This document shows positions 40,301-55,500 of a DNA stretch of 64,000 nucleotides, in pieces; the first letter of the stretch is position 1, and each line of letters begins with the position of its first letter. The stretch covers positions 233,501-297,500 of the forward strand of contig JAODUP010000071.1 in assembly GCA_025642065.1 (NCBI GenBank). Direction: 5' to 3'. Position numbers and translations under genes: made by a program. Below the pieces are notes generated by a model. That model was not told where the DNA came from, ran no database searches, and worked only from the letters and a program-made list of their open reading frames with translations. Source of the DNA: Paralvinella palmiformis (taxonomy: Eukaryota; Annelida; Polychaeta; Terebellida; Alvinellidae).

Positions 40301-43300
40301 TTTACAAGGCTAGTAATGCATCTGATCTAACAACGAACTAAAGTGTATATTATACACTGCTGGCGTATATCATTCTTATCCTTACATACAGATAATGAAA
40401 AAAAGTTGCATTCATTGCCGATAAGCAGCAGTTCATTTAAGGGTTATATACAGAATGATATATGTGCTTACAATAGAATACAGTTCTCTCTCTGAGTCTT
40501 TCTATTTAAGCTTTCATGAGTCTCCCATATTTAATTGCCCCCCATCTAATTTGATGTATGAAAGTGTCCCTTTATTGAAGATATAGTTTGATATATTATA
40601 TAGAATCAAGAAAAGAATTTGATATAGATTTTGTGTGTGTGTGTGTGTGTGTTATAGATAAATGGTTATATGGGTAGCCCCATCCAGGCAAGTAGAAAGT
40701 TCCTCTTAACAATGACTTCAGAGGATAAAAGAAACTGGGAAGGCATCTGGTCTTCATTGAAATTTTACCCTTGTCACGTCAACCCACCTTTGCAGTGCTA
40801 CAAAAAGTAAGTCCTTCAATCCAACTAAATCTTTGATGGAACATTTTATATGTATTTAAAAAAAGCAAAAACAATTGTGTTCAGCATTCATGGAATACAC
40901 TTGAGCTTACTCAGAAGCATCACACCATTTGAAGATATGGATAAATTGGTGCAAGTTTAACATGTCCCAATTAAATCACTTCAATAGCTGGAATGAAGCA
41001 TTGGGCCCTGTATATAAAGATATATAAAATGCGTTTGACTGGTCTCCTTCTCGGGTGTCAAAAACTGTCAGGAATTAGATAGGAGCACTCTGTATGACAT
41101 TGAATATTATGTTGTAGCCAAGCCACACTGTGTATAGCCAACATTTCTGTTTTCAGGGAAGCCCATCTTCTCTATTGATATTCATCCTGATGGAAGTAGA
41201 TTTGCAACAGGTGGACAAGGTAAGCCAACATGAAAAGGCTGAATACTTGAAAAAATCTCTATGGTTAAATAAAGTTAATGTCTTCTCAGATGGCTTTTCC
41301 CAAACTCAGTAACTTTAGCAATCCAGTGATTTTGCAGTTGCCATGAATAGATATCTCCATTTGCTTGCTATGTTTTTGTGTTTCTTTTCATTCTTATATT
41401 AAATAGTCTCAGTCAGAACTTGATACAGAATAAATTATAAATATTATAAATACAGAATTATTGTTGTTGTTATTTAACTCTGTAGGTGATAGCTCTGGGA
41501 AGGTAGTAATATGGAATATGGCACCAGTCAGAAATGAGGAAGATGAAAAAAGTGATCATGTTCCAAAAATGCTCTGTCAAATGGATAACCACTTTGGTAA
41601 GTTATCACAGATTTATAACACCATTTATTAAGATGAATTTCTGGCATAGTTTTAATTTGTACTCTAGTCTCATATTTTGTTGTGAATCGTGTACAACTAC
41701 AAGTAATGAAGCATGATCAATCCAGGTGTAGAAAAGTGGGAATATTGTGTTTTATTCATCACTGACATAACCAGAAATCTGACATAATATGTTGGACCTT
41801 ATTGGCACTGCAGCCTATTATATTGGAATACTCAATTAGTCACCGTAAATTAGTGAATCTTTATGTAAATTGTTTGGCTTGAATTTATATTTTTATTTAC
41901 TTTCTGTTTAATCTTTGCACCTACAACTAGATATATATCATAATGTATATGCACTCATATTATTATTATTGCACAATGTTTGGTATGAATAAATGGCATA
42001 TATATAAATACATTATATCTTTTAACATATTTGCGAAATAAGCTATATAACTGTTGACTGAATTAGCCTATGACAGTTAAGAACATCATTGCTTGTTGAA
42101 ATATAATTAGCGGCTGGACATACGCTTCAAAGATTGAAGTATTTGAACACATTAGTAGATTTCACTGACAAAAGGCTTCATGACTCAATCTTATCTAACA
42201 AGGGAGTGGTCATATAATCCACTTAAGGCAAATAAATATATTACACTGCTCATATTTTCTGCTCTGTTTTTATTTTGTAAAACTATAATTAAGTAGTCTG
42301 TGTTATTTTCTTAATAAAATATGGTAGGCTGAAAAATTTATATTTTCTATTAAAACAATTTTCTTTCTTTTTTAAATTATAAAATGAAACAGTGCTCACA
42401 ACGAGTTTATGTTGTCAATGGAAGAGTGTCTGTAAAGATTAAAAACATCTTGAATTACCCAGTAGTGATAATATCTGTGGGCCTAGCGTAGTATATGTTT
42501 GTTTATTATATAGTGTTATGTATTTAGATACAGACATACACACACACACACACAAAAATTTGTTAAGCATATTATGACATGCGTAGTCCAAACAATTGAG
42601 ATTTCTACTAATGTTCTGGTTTAGGTTGTGTAAACTGTGTGAGGTGGTCAAGTAATGGTAGATATCTTTCTTCCGGTGGAGATGATAAACTGATCATGAT
42701 ATGGCAGACAAGCAGGTAATGTAGTGTTTTTCCATTTTTATTCTTTTAGCAGCATGAGGACATCTTGATGATTTATGATACTAGAAAGTTCATGGTAGTT
42801 TTAACAAATAATTTTCAGAACGAGAAATGAATAAAACATACACTGTTTCTTCGTGGGTTTTTATTTGTTTGATTTTCCTTTTTTTTTAAATTAATGATCA
42901 ACACTATTAATAAGTTACCAAATATGTAGCTGTTTAATTAAAGCAAAATAAAGTAGCACCTATTTTGGAAGCACATCTAACCATGCATAACAACAGCTGA
43001 CTACGTAGCCAATAATTTGTGTAGTGTTTTATTTCCCTACTGGTGTTTAGTACATTGTCGCTTGTTTATACACTGATACAGATATGCTGGTTCATCAACT
43101 GCCTTTGGCAGTGGAGGTGGTGTCATTAATGTGGAGCAGTGGCGTGTTGGCTCTACGCTGAGAGGTCATACTGGAGGTAACTATTTGGAGATGACTATTT
43201 CAAAAAATAATCTTTATCATACTATATAAAATCTATTTGTTGTATTTCTTCTTGGGTGTTTTATGTTTATTTGGATTATGTTTTCCAGATGTTTTAGACC

Positions 43301-43393
43301 TTGCATGGTCTCCTAATGATATGTGGTTGGCATCTTGTAGTGTAGACAACACAGTCATTGTTTGGAATGCCCAGAAATTCCCTGGTAAGAGTA

Positions 43394-43430
<37 letters not shown>

Positions 43431-46400
43431 GATTTAGTTTCTGACAATGTGAGTGGCTGTATGTGAATTATCTGCCACTAAACTTGTTGTTGCTGCTGAA
43501 TTTCTGTCTGCTAACAGTATTAATTGTTTACAGAGCAGGTTTCAGTGCTACGAGGACACTCGGGTCTGGTAAAAGGTGTTACCTGGGACCCAGTAGGAAA
43601 GTACTTAGCTAGTCAGGTACATCAAATTATTTGTAATGCGATCAATTTATTATATGACCCTATTTTAACTAACTAAGTGAGAAAATGGTAGACCCCATTA
43701 TATTGCATGGTTTCTGTATACAGAATTTATTTTGGGTTGCTAATGAGATTTATTTCATTTAACTATTAACTCTACGTACAGTCAGATGATAAGACATTAC
43801 GTGTATGGAGAACACTAGATTGGCAGCAGGAGACCTGCGTAAAGGAACCATTCAGGGAGGTGAGCAATAAAAGAAGCTTCTCTGTCATTGTTTACATTAT
43901 CTTGGAAATTTGAAATAAATCTATTGCAAGATGTATATAACATATACTACTTATTAATTATTTTCTTATATTGTCACCAGATGGACCATTATTGAATAAA
44001 CCATTTTGTTTGTGTATTTGTAACACTAATATTTACACATATTCACCTCAATTTAGTTGTTACCCTGGAAACTATAAAAAAAAGTTTATTTGTCAACAGT
44101 GTGGAGGTACAACTCATGTTCTTCGTCTAAACTGGTCACCGGATGGACAATATGTTGTCTCGGCCCATGCAATGAACAACTCAGGACCTACTGCTCAGAT
44201 TGTTGAAAGAGATGGTTGGCAAACAAACATGGACTTTGTTGGTCATAGGAAGGCTATTACAGTTGTGGTGGGTACCAGTCACTCCTGTAGATGTCTTAAT
44301 CTTCGTTTAGTTGCAGAGAGAATCAGGCAATCAGCTGGCGTGTACCAGTATAAAACGTTTCTTCTTTATAAGTTTGTTTTGATAAAAATAATAATAATAA
44401 TAATAAAAGGAATTTATGTAGTGCCTTATTCAACTTGAAATGCGCTTTACATTTAAAACATGATTAAAACATGTTCTAAGTTCATATAGCATAAACACAT
44501 TTTATACATAAATACAGTGGTTTATATATTATAAGTAGGTTTTAAGGACCCTACAAAATATTTCTTTACTGGATTATTATCCACAAGCAATCCCCCCCCC
44601 CACACGCACACACACACTAATTTGCATAAATATAAATTAACAAAATAACATCTTGACAGTTTACATGTGACTTTCCATTCAGTCGTTTCAATTAAAAGTT
44701 TCAGTCATTGATTTAGTTTGAAAAATCACAATTGTTTCAAACTGTGTATCATGTGTCATCTCTCTGAGAGGCTGGTTACTGTTAGATATCATGATACTAC
44801 TCCTGAAGATTATACAATTGTAACTGTCTTACTAAATGTATAAAGAAAACATCTTTAGGGGCTTGGTCACTTGCATGCGATCCAATAATAGGCAGAGCTA
44901 ATAGACCTGGTATAATTTTCACCATGAAGATCTCGCATTAAATATAAACAAATCTGACTTGCCAAGATCTGGAAATAACCAATAGACTTTATTGGATCTC
45001 ACAGTTTTTACATCTGTGTGCAATTAATTCTCTTAATCTCCTTGTTTGCGATATGTATATTTGGTGGAACTTTTCATCACATAGAGTTGGGTTTTGTAGT
45101 CGCTGGTAAATCCACAGAGGCTTTGTTTTTGTAAAATTGCAAAATGAAAAAATATATGGAATTACCAGGGATAATAGAAAAAGTTTAAATTCATGTTATC
45201 TTTGCCAAATACTGCTGTCTGTTTTTGAACCATGATGTAATATTTCAACTTTTTAATGAAGGTAATATCGGCATATAACTATTTAAATGGATTTAATTTT
45301 GCCATGAATCTTCAAAATACTTTTTTATTTATACATGTGAAAGACAACTTGACAGTTATTCATACCATAATGGATCTATGTGTTTTACCACACCCACCGT
45401 ATGGCTTATGATTCACCACACTCCTGGCCAGCACTTTGGGGGATTGGTATAGTTGGCACATCCTTAAAAAGGGTTAATTGCTAACTGATCCCTGATAAAA
45501 CCCTGTTTTATGAACTTCTATTTAACATTCTGATGACATGTCACTTAAAGATTTAAATATAAACCTTTAGGGTGACATATATCATGAATTATATGTTGTT
45601 GATTTATGTGTATATTTTTCAGAGGTTTAATCCATGTATTCTATCAAAGAAGCTGAAAGAAACATCATTAAAGGTATGCATTCTTGTTTCTTTCCATTTT
45701 CATCTTGTGTAGACTAACTTAAAGCAATACCTTGGTGACCAATAGCTTTTGTGAATGATTATAATAACAGTCACTTATATCTTGTAAGTTATTTATAAAC
45801 TACACGTTTTTATGCATAGAAACATCATAATAAGTTGGTGTTTAGATGGATCACTTGTAATTATCAATAGAACATGCATGCATGGTCAGTATTTGAGCAC
45901 TGAGAATGGTGACTCTACACACATAACCAAGCAAAAGTAAACCAAAATACACGTCGAGTTATCTGAGGATGCCTTGTATACACCTGATTGTTCGTCAGCA
46001 TCTGAATTTCTATATACCCACAGTTGAAATATCCATGTACTGTAATGCCTTTACAAACTTAATATATAAAATGGCTAGAATTAATCTTACCTACAGTTTT
46101 AATAAGGAATTATATATTTCATTTTAGGCTGACAATTTACAAAGAATCACTTTAAAAATCAACGAAAAGGGTCTTGAACTCTGTGTGTGTGTGTGTGTGT
46201 GTGTGTACACATGTGCACATGCACATCCTGTGCATTGTCTATCATCTCAATGAAATAAATCCACTTTACTTTATTTGTCCATCAACACATTTTACTCTTA
46301 AGCAAATTGTTAATTCATGTTTTTCAGCCCCAGAATTACACATGTTGTGCCATTGGTAGTAAAGATAGATCAGTATCTGTCTGGGTGAGTTAGTAACTGA

Positions 46401-49400
46401 GTGATTTTTTGATCAATTTGAAAACGCACACTGTCCTATTTCTGACAACAGTTAATAGGTTTTTATACATCATTCGTTATGTGCTAGTTTATTATTATAA
46501 ATTATATAATTCTGGTGTTTACTCTTTTAGTTAACAGCTTTGAAACGTCCTTTGGTTGTTACTCATGACCTGTTCACAAGTACAGTACTTGACGCTTCTT
46601 GGTAAGATAAACTATGATTAGAATGAGTAAATCCTCATAACATGATAATTTATTGTCTGTTAAACTCCTGTCTGTTTAATGGTTTATTCAGTCATAATTG
46701 TTTTTCCTGGGATAGAATGAATATTTGTGGATTAAGTGCCTTAAAATTGTGGGATATTGCAGATCTCTATATGAGGCTGACACTAAATACCCTAAAACAG
46801 TAGTCTGTTCAGATCAAAATATTGAATTTTGATTATTAATCATTGTTTTTACAGTTGTATATGCTTTGTACATGTACTCCATGATAAAAAATTAAGAGTG
46901 TGTGTGTGTGTGTGTACATGCATACACACTCACATATATGCATAATTCAGGTCTCAGACTGGAATGGAGCTATTAGTCTGTTCTTGGGATGGTACAGTTG
47001 CATATCTGTCATTTGATAAAGAAGAAATAGGTCGTCCATTGTTACAGTCAGAAAAGGTTTGTGTTAACTGTTAAAATACTTTTATTTGGGTTTTATCAAA
47101 CATTTCTTGCCAATATGTCTGATCAGCTTATACTCATTTCTATTTTCACCACTCATTTTATGTTTCTGTTTTCACAATTCAGATGGAGTTGCACAAAAGC
47201 CTATATGGAAAGACTGCTTTAAGTGCTGGAGGTGTGGGTCTTGGTACACAGATAGTTGAGTCAGCTGAGCTATTTGACTTACAGAAAACCACAAAGAAGG
47301 AGTCTGATGTCAAATCAGTTCACGATCACAATGGATTGACCAATGCAGAAAGGAAAACCCAACAGACACTGACCAATGGCACAACTATGAATACACCATC
47401 AAAAGTATGCCCTCTATATTTTACTGCTGTTATGAAGTTCCCTGCTATTTGCTTTGTTTTTATTTGCAGTATATTTCTTTCAGCACACCATTAGTTAGAA
47501 ATGTATAGTTTGCTAGTTTAGACGCGTAACACTGATGTTGTTGTTGCTAGTGTGTGTTGTTTGATCATACACAAGTTTTAGGACCCGAGGGGTGATTAAT
47601 GAAAGATTATATGCCAAAAGTTATGACTTACAAATAATTAAAACCACTGGTCCAGGGTGACATCTTCACACAATCAGAATCACTACTGCTAATTTAAATG
47701 CTGTGGCTAACACTATGTATTACTGTATTAAACTGGTTTTTAATTAAAAAGCAATAATAATAATTAGTTACCTGTCATTTAGCTGATGAATTGTCGTCTC
47801 TTCCAGCCTTTGGTGGTTCCTCCAACCAACAAACAGATAGAGACGAGGACCAAAGATGGTAGACGCCGGATTACACCAATCTTCCTTGCCCCTCAGCCAG
47901 AGTTTGGGTAAGTGTTCATGGTGTCATAAATAAATTGTACATTGACCAGATGACAGCTGTGTAGAATGGTGACTGTTTTGTGATAATTTAATTCTTGTCA
48001 TAATGTGATGCGGGGAAAGATAAATGTTTGTTCCATTAATCAACTCGACATTATAATTTTCTAGTGAGGCTCCACTACCATTCTCAAGTACTAGTAAAGA
48101 ACCACAATTCTCATCATCGGTGGAACAGAGTACCATAGTTGTGGAGAAAAAGGAAACAGCAAACTCACCATCCATCCCAATAAAATCCACCCAAACCACT
48201 TCAGCAGCAGTCACTCCAGTCAAGCAGCCACTCACATCATTGTCATTGTCTCCTGTGATTACAGAGAATACAAATAGAATAGCGGGTAATTATTCTGAAT
48301 ATGTGTGCAATACTCAGTATTTAATGTGTCTTAACATATATCGATCTTTTATCTATAAAAGTGTCTGATATTTTAAACGTCATTTGTCACGTCAAATGTA
48401 TAACTCTTTACTGTGTTTGACAGATCTACTATTGTTAAAGAATACTACAAATAATTACTTTATGCCTTTCCCGTAATACTGCAAATTATGCTACAAATTT
48501 GTGAAAACTGTTATGTCATTTATTTTTATATATTGGTTCTAGTCTCACAGTTTCTTGCTAAAAACATAATTTTGTATGGTTATCCTTTAATATGGGTAAA
48601 GTTATGAGAAAGGCATGATATCAGATAGCACACGAGCAGTTTAGCAGAGAAATGCACACTTATTTGGCAGTTGTTTTTTAAATTAAAACTATTTAGTGTA
48701 ATAATCTAATAAATGTAAATTATTTGTTTATACTGTATATCTGCCTGTGCAAAGTTGTTTGCTGGTAAAGGGTTTAAATATTGACTTCTGATGTTTATTT
48801 CTCTCACCAGCCATGCCAAAGTCGGTTACATCTGTTGGTGCTATAGAGACTAGTCCCAACTTAAAGGCAGCTACACAGTCAGAAGTATGTACACAGATTA
48901 TGGTGTGTGTGTGTGTGTGTGTGTGTGTGTGGAGGATGGATATATCCATACATGATTTTCTTTTACACACCTTTTTAAACTAATAATTTATGCCTCTTTA
49001 TGTATACATTTACAGATCGCATCACCTCAAAAACCAGTGGACAAACCTACCACTTCACAGTCAGCATCAAATGTTCTTTCTGAAAGGTAAAATGGTTTGA
49101 AGTAATCGTGCTATTATTACTAATTAATTCAGTTACTGGATAACAATTAAGAGAAATCAGCTGGCTAATATTTTACTGGCTGTTTAATATTTATTATTGG
49201 TGATGGGCCCGAAGTTGACTCAAGTAAATTGAATCAAAATAAACAGCCTTATTGCCAGTTTAATGCTGAAATATACTGGCTGTATCAGATTAGTTGATAA
49301 TATTATGGTCATTTTCACAGTGCTGGTGATATAGAAATGTCTGATAGGGATAGAGTAGACAAAGCCAAAGTGAGCATCAAGAGAAAAGCAGAGACGATAA

Positions 49401-49943
49401 CACCAAGTTCTCTACCCCTAAAACGAGGTCCAGGTCGACCAAGAAAGGATCGTACTCAAGATCTTTACTTGACACCATCTTCAATAATGCCATCTTCTAT
49501 GCCACAGGTATGTCTACTGTTGTTGGGGCATATTCATAATTTTCTAATATTTTATTTGAACCAAACAGGCAATTGATATTTTAGCATTATTATGTCACTG
49601 ATTTTGACTTAAGACCTAATTATCTTTAACTGATCATAAAATATATGAGTACTGATGATGACTATGATCTTATTGGTAATTTCTCGTTTAGATGCCAGTT
49701 ATGACAGAACAAGTTCGCGTTGTTTATGCTGCCTCAGGTCTTGATCTGCCTACACCTTCCATCGAGAAATACCTCAGCATTCAAGTAAATTATTATATCT
49801 CGGAGTTATTGCTGAAAATTCAGGTTTCATATTGTCTCCTGTATGCAACATACACAGCACTCACTAATTTCTTATGTGTACCAAACTGGTCACAGTCTTA
49901 AAATAGATATTAGTTATGTTTATTTTTTACCATATGATGTTGG

Positions 49944-49983
<40 letters not shown>

Positions 49984-50023
49984 TGTAATTCCTTATACTG
50001 GACTATATTTTAGTTGAGCCAGA

Positions 50024-50059
<36 letters not shown>

Positions 50060-50374
50060 AAGTCCATGAATAATTATTATGTCTGTAGAAGAAAACTTTG
50101 TTTATAGAAGAAAAAGAGTACTGGTACATAGTCTTGATATCCCACTTCAGTAAAATTTTAATAAAAGTGAGTGGATCAGACAGCTATAAGGGGTTAGGAG
50201 GAAGCTGTACCATAAAAATGTAAATAATCAAGCATACATTGAATAAATATGATATGCTTGTTTGCATATATTTTTAATTTATTACCTTTAAATATTGTAT
50301 ACTTTGTCCTGGAAAATGGTACTTTTGTCCTGGAAATGTCCTGGAAAATAATATTTCCTTGGTTGTGGGAACCA

Positions 50375-50418
<44 letters not shown>

Positions 50419-52487
50419 TCTGGCTCCACTTTAACATAGTCCAGTATACCACAAAAGTGGATATAACCTGGGGTGCCTGGGTCCTGGTTATTTAGACTGA
50501 AGCTTTCATTGATTTTCCGCTGTAAGTCTGCTTAAACTACTTCTATATCATAGGCTTTCATGAAATTTATTTGTCAAAACCTAAAACATTAACAACTGCC
50601 ACTAAGTAAACAGTTTGTCAAGTAATTGATGTAAGATAGAGAAATTATCATTTAATTGGAGCTTAATTGCATACTAGAACAAACACATGTGGATAGTTTG
50701 ATCTGTTCTTGTAGTAAAGGATAACCCAAGCTTTCTCCACTAGAGGGGTGCCTCATTGTCTAACTGTTAGCCCAGTTGGCCAGAGATCTCAACCATCTGA
50801 GTTCTAATCTCGGTGTGGTCATGTCTGAAGGATGTTTCATCATTCACTTCACTTCATTACCTTGTTCATAAAAATGGCAATAAAATATCAACCATTTATC
50901 CTTACTCCACTAGAAATAAATCAGTGATCACAAACCACGCAATTAAGGTGTGTCACAGTGTCCAGACTCAGAGGTTCCAGAATGAGCTTCACCCAGATTA
51001 TCCTAGTGACTTTGTGGCATCAGAAGTTTGACTGCCAAAATTGAATGGTCCTCCCAAAAAATAAGACTGGGAATGGCTATTATAGTTATGTGGCCCTAGA
51101 GTAAATATAAAATGATTGTTGCCTAAGGTTTGGAAATCCTCAGGCAAATTTCTATATCCCTTAGCCATGTATCCTATTTGTGAACAGCACTAAGGTTAAA
51201 TAAATAAAACACCTACTCAGTATATGTTGATCTTTCTGGACTTTGTACCAAACTGGTTATTTCTCATTTCCATTATTTGGGGAGATAATGCGGTTTGAAC
51301 ATTGTTATACATCCATGCCAGAAGTGTAGGAAAAGTAGTACAACACCAAATGTTATATTATGTATATGTTGTATTATTTTCATGTACTTCTTTGGGATCT
51401 TGCTCATCTGGAAATGGCTACAAAGCACTGTAGATTTGTGTTCATGAAATGCATTACTGGATTTTATAATCTTGGATTAATTTGGGGGGGTTGTTGTTAC
51501 GGTTTAATTCTCATTTTGCATCTAAGAATGACTGTGTATATTCCGGCTTTAACTGGGAAGTTTCTGATAAACTCAGTAACACCTCTGGAATTTAGCATTC
51601 ATTCATATTGAAACATCAAACTTACACTTTCAACTTATAGTTTCAAAGACATGTTATATACAGTATATATTTATTTGGAAGATATGATTGACACATTATT
51701 CCATTTTATACAATCATACTACATATGACACTTGATGATGTACATAGGTAGTTCCAACCTATTAAAACATCAGATCAGTTTCACTTTGACAGAGAAAAAT
51801 TCAGCTCAACTAATTCATGTTTTATTGTAAATTAACATGCAAAATAACAAATTAAATGTCAAAATAATAGATTATTTTCTTGGCGCTGTCATCAGCAAAA
51901 CCTAAAACTGGTTTTATCTATTCACATTGATTGTATATCTTTGCACTTATTAGTCTGCCAGTTTACACTAATATTTCAATATTAGCTTCTTTCACATCTT
52001 TCAGATAGCTGGTTCTGTGGGCTCTGAGTCCAGCATTGTTCTTGAAATTGAAAATTCTATGTCAACACTTGGTGTTGGTACACTGCATAAGTTTCGTTGT
52101 GTGAAACTTGGCCATTTATCCTGGGAATGCTACTCTGCATCAAAGATCACAGCATGCGCTGGAAATAGGTAAGATACTGTTTATCTAGACTGACAAACCA
52201 GAAGAGTTTGTCCGTAGTCAACATGTTTGTTCTAAACCATGTTATATGAAATTGTGACTAGTTGATACAGACTTGTAGGTAAGAAGGCATACAGGAATAA
52301 ATTGGGCAGGCACACACTTGCACCAATACATTTAGAGCACTGTGCTGCATACCTCCAAGTCATTGGTCTGAATCCAGCTTGCGTTGTGAGAATTGTTTCA
52401 CTAGGAAAATACCCCCTAGCCACATGTCCCACTTGTGACTGGCACTGTGGCTAAACAACTCAACTCACACACACACACACATCTTCC

Positions 52488-52528
<41 letters not shown>

Positions 52529-55500
52529 ATTTTATGTAGCAACATTGTGTGCATTGCTGGTGAAGACAACAATGTTATGGTGTACAGCACCAGAAGTGGA
52601 CGTAAACTCTGGCCTAGTATAGCCTTAGACTCTCGTTTGTCCATACTTAAATGTGCTGCCTTCTATGTGATGGCCATTACTTCAAGAGGAAACTTGTTTG
52701 TTTGGTAAGCTCTTTCTATTTCTAAGACTAAAATGTTACATTATCATAATTTTAATTATTGTCTTTCTGGGGATATAACATTCTACTTTGAATGATATCT
52801 TCATTGTATCATATAATAATAACTTTTGTTGTCAAATGTCGCTCACCTATTTATAATGTTTGTGGATTACATCCAAAGTAGTTACCTGTGCTTTTATGAG
52901 TTATAATTGATTAATGTTTTCATTTAGGGACACCAAACAGCTTAATGCTGTGATAAAGAACGAGTCATTAGTTACGGTTATCACGAGTAAGTAGCTAATT
53001 TTTGTTAGTCTTGATAAGACGTTATTACTGTTGTTTGTAAAGATCAGTGGAATGTCAGATTAATGGAACACACTTCTGTAATACTGAAGTTTGCCAAAAA
53101 TATAGCAAGAATGTTTGCTATTAAATAGCTCATCACTATATCTGTGTGTGTGTGTGTGTGTGTGTGTTTGTTTTCAGTGTTTCTATAAGATTTATAGATA
53201 AAAAAATATCATATTTTAGAATGTATGCAATTTAACACAGTGCACATCTTTTCAGATGAAGAAGTCAGGTTGGACAGATGTCTACTCACAGAACAGGGCA
53301 TTCCTATACTTATACTTAACAATGGTAAAACTTACACATATAAGACTGAATTAGGATGTTGGTAAGTTAATATATAGTAATAGATAATGGATTGCAAGTT
53401 GCTCTGTCTGTGTTTCTGTGTGTGTGTGTGTGTTCACTCATCAATTTTAAAGGGAGAGTCCACCTTCAGTTCAAATTTTCAGGACTAATACAAATATGCT
53501 CATGCATTATAACTGATGTCAAACATGAATATGATCAACCACATATTAAATAATCAAGTGTTGCTTAATCAACTATTGATGGTCTTTGGGCACCGCCATT
53601 TTAAAGCCAGATACTCTTGAAAAGTGACATCACTTATCACAAGCTATTTGTATCACCCATATATAACAATGTAAACAGGTGTCAGCCAAACATTCATTTT
53701 CGGAACAAAAACCTGTTTACGAATATTACAGTATAGTTGCTCCAAACTCCCTAATATATGTTACTGAAATGGCCAAAGAAAACTATATTGTGAAATTCCT
53801 TAAGACGATTGTTTTATACTCTTGTAACAAGAAGCATTTAACAAGTGTCATCTAGTAGTGGTTAGGTTGATCAAGGGGCAATGTAAGGTCACAAGATGGC
53901 TAAGCCAGAGCATCTCTGACCTGACTTGATCGGGATCCAGATCCATAATTCTTGTGCCATCTGAGGTCAGAACATGTGACTTACTTCCTTCGAGGAAGCT
54001 GTACTGGCTACCTTCCAGTAATTAGGTTTATTTCCTTATATTTATTATATCAGTTCATATTTATTATATTGGGATTTTAGGATATTTTTATAAGCATTAC
54101 ACAGTTAAATCATATTATCTGAGGGTGAACTGTTCCTTTAAATGTAAAAGCCAAAAAAGGCAGAAATAATTTTGACTCCATCAACTTTCATGTAAATTTT
54201 CTCATATTTATTTGGGCCATAAGTGTTAACTGAATATCTCACCTTAGACACTGTTTTAATGAATGCTTCATAAATTAACTCATCACAGTGTTAATTGCAT
54301 CTTTTAATCAGCTAAACCTTTGTCACATATGGTTTGTATTTCCTAGGTTGATCATTAATGATCAAAATGATTTATTAACAATGTGTTCCGGTCATCAGTC
54401 AAGTCAGACCCTACACACCAGTAACTCAGGACCATTGGCTCTAATACAGGCATCATCACAAAGGTACACAAATACTCAATATGTTTATTTTTTAAATACA
54501 CCTGTAGGATGCATTTTTTTATGACATATCCTTTTCCGAAAATATACTAAAGTTTCTGTCACTTTGAAAGTTATGTGTCATTATTTCGGATGAAAATTAA
54601 AGATTACACTAATTGTCACAAAGGATATAGTCCTGTGAGGCAGAAGCTGGAAAGTACTTCACAAAAGTGTATCCTTTCTTGTTATGTTTGTTGATTAGTA
54701 ACAATTTGTTAGTCTAATTTAATGTATATTTCACTGTTCAGACCTGGACATCGTGCACATCTGTTGCACGTGATTGACACCTCAGTGAAAAACACAGTCA
54801 CGCTGACCCACCTGGAGAACCAGCTGAGCTCTGCACTGGTTCTAAAATCGGCTGAAGAGTATAGATTCTGGATGTTAGCATATGTCCGTTACTTATCAAA
54901 AGAAGGCAAGTATCTGTATTCAAATCTTACACTGTTTAATGGAACTTGATATATGTTCTATAACTTGTTACATATTGTTTTAATGGATGTCATCTATAGG
55001 ATATTTATATCACATAATCCACTATTCTACATGCCTTCTTATAAATCTTAATGTACACCTGTATTGTTTTGTTTTTTAGCTCTTGAAGACAAATTACGAG
55101 ATGTCTGTGATGATCTCTTAAGTCCAGCATCAAAGAATTCTTCATTATCAAAACGGCCAAGCATGATATTAGTATGTATGATATTTGACTGTGTTCTAAT
55201 TATATTAGACAAGGATCTGTGTGTAATTTGAATCTTTTGTTGGTGGTTATTTTCTAATAATCAACTGGGTCCTTGTTTTGAGCTGTTTGGAGGTCAAAGA
55301 ATCTCTTAGATTCTGTGTTATGCATACTGTTGATGATTAACCTTAAAACACCACTGTCCACACCAAATTGATAAATACAATGATCAGAATATTTTAAGGC
55401 TGTATAACAATAGGTTAAACTTACCTTTGATTTGTTTCAAGTATAATGTCTTGTTATTGTTTTTTTTTGGGGGGGGTTTACAGTGTTATATACTGTAGGT

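Larger units (their letters stand above)
36995..41156 (+). other. HIRA intron 1 (4162 bp)
   Basis: First intron, donor GATG|GTGAGT and acceptor TTTTCAG. First introns often carry regulatory DNA. Seen here are a (TA)n tract at 37318-37353, a 26-bp minisatellite at 38068-38171 and a (GT)n run near 40634. No other gene was recognised. Confidence 0.8.
49785..52004 (+). other. HIRA intron 20 (2220 bp), repeat-rich
   Basis: Contains two (TA)n tracts, an inverted-repeat element (49984-50460) and a tRNA-derived SINE (50743-51210). No coding exon is missing: flanking exons join in phase 0 with the expected HIRA order. Confidence 0.8.

Noticed and set aside
43971..44438. 155-codon open frame in HIRA
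   Set aside because: Only 44100-44267 is the real exon; the rest is flanking intron that happens to stay open.
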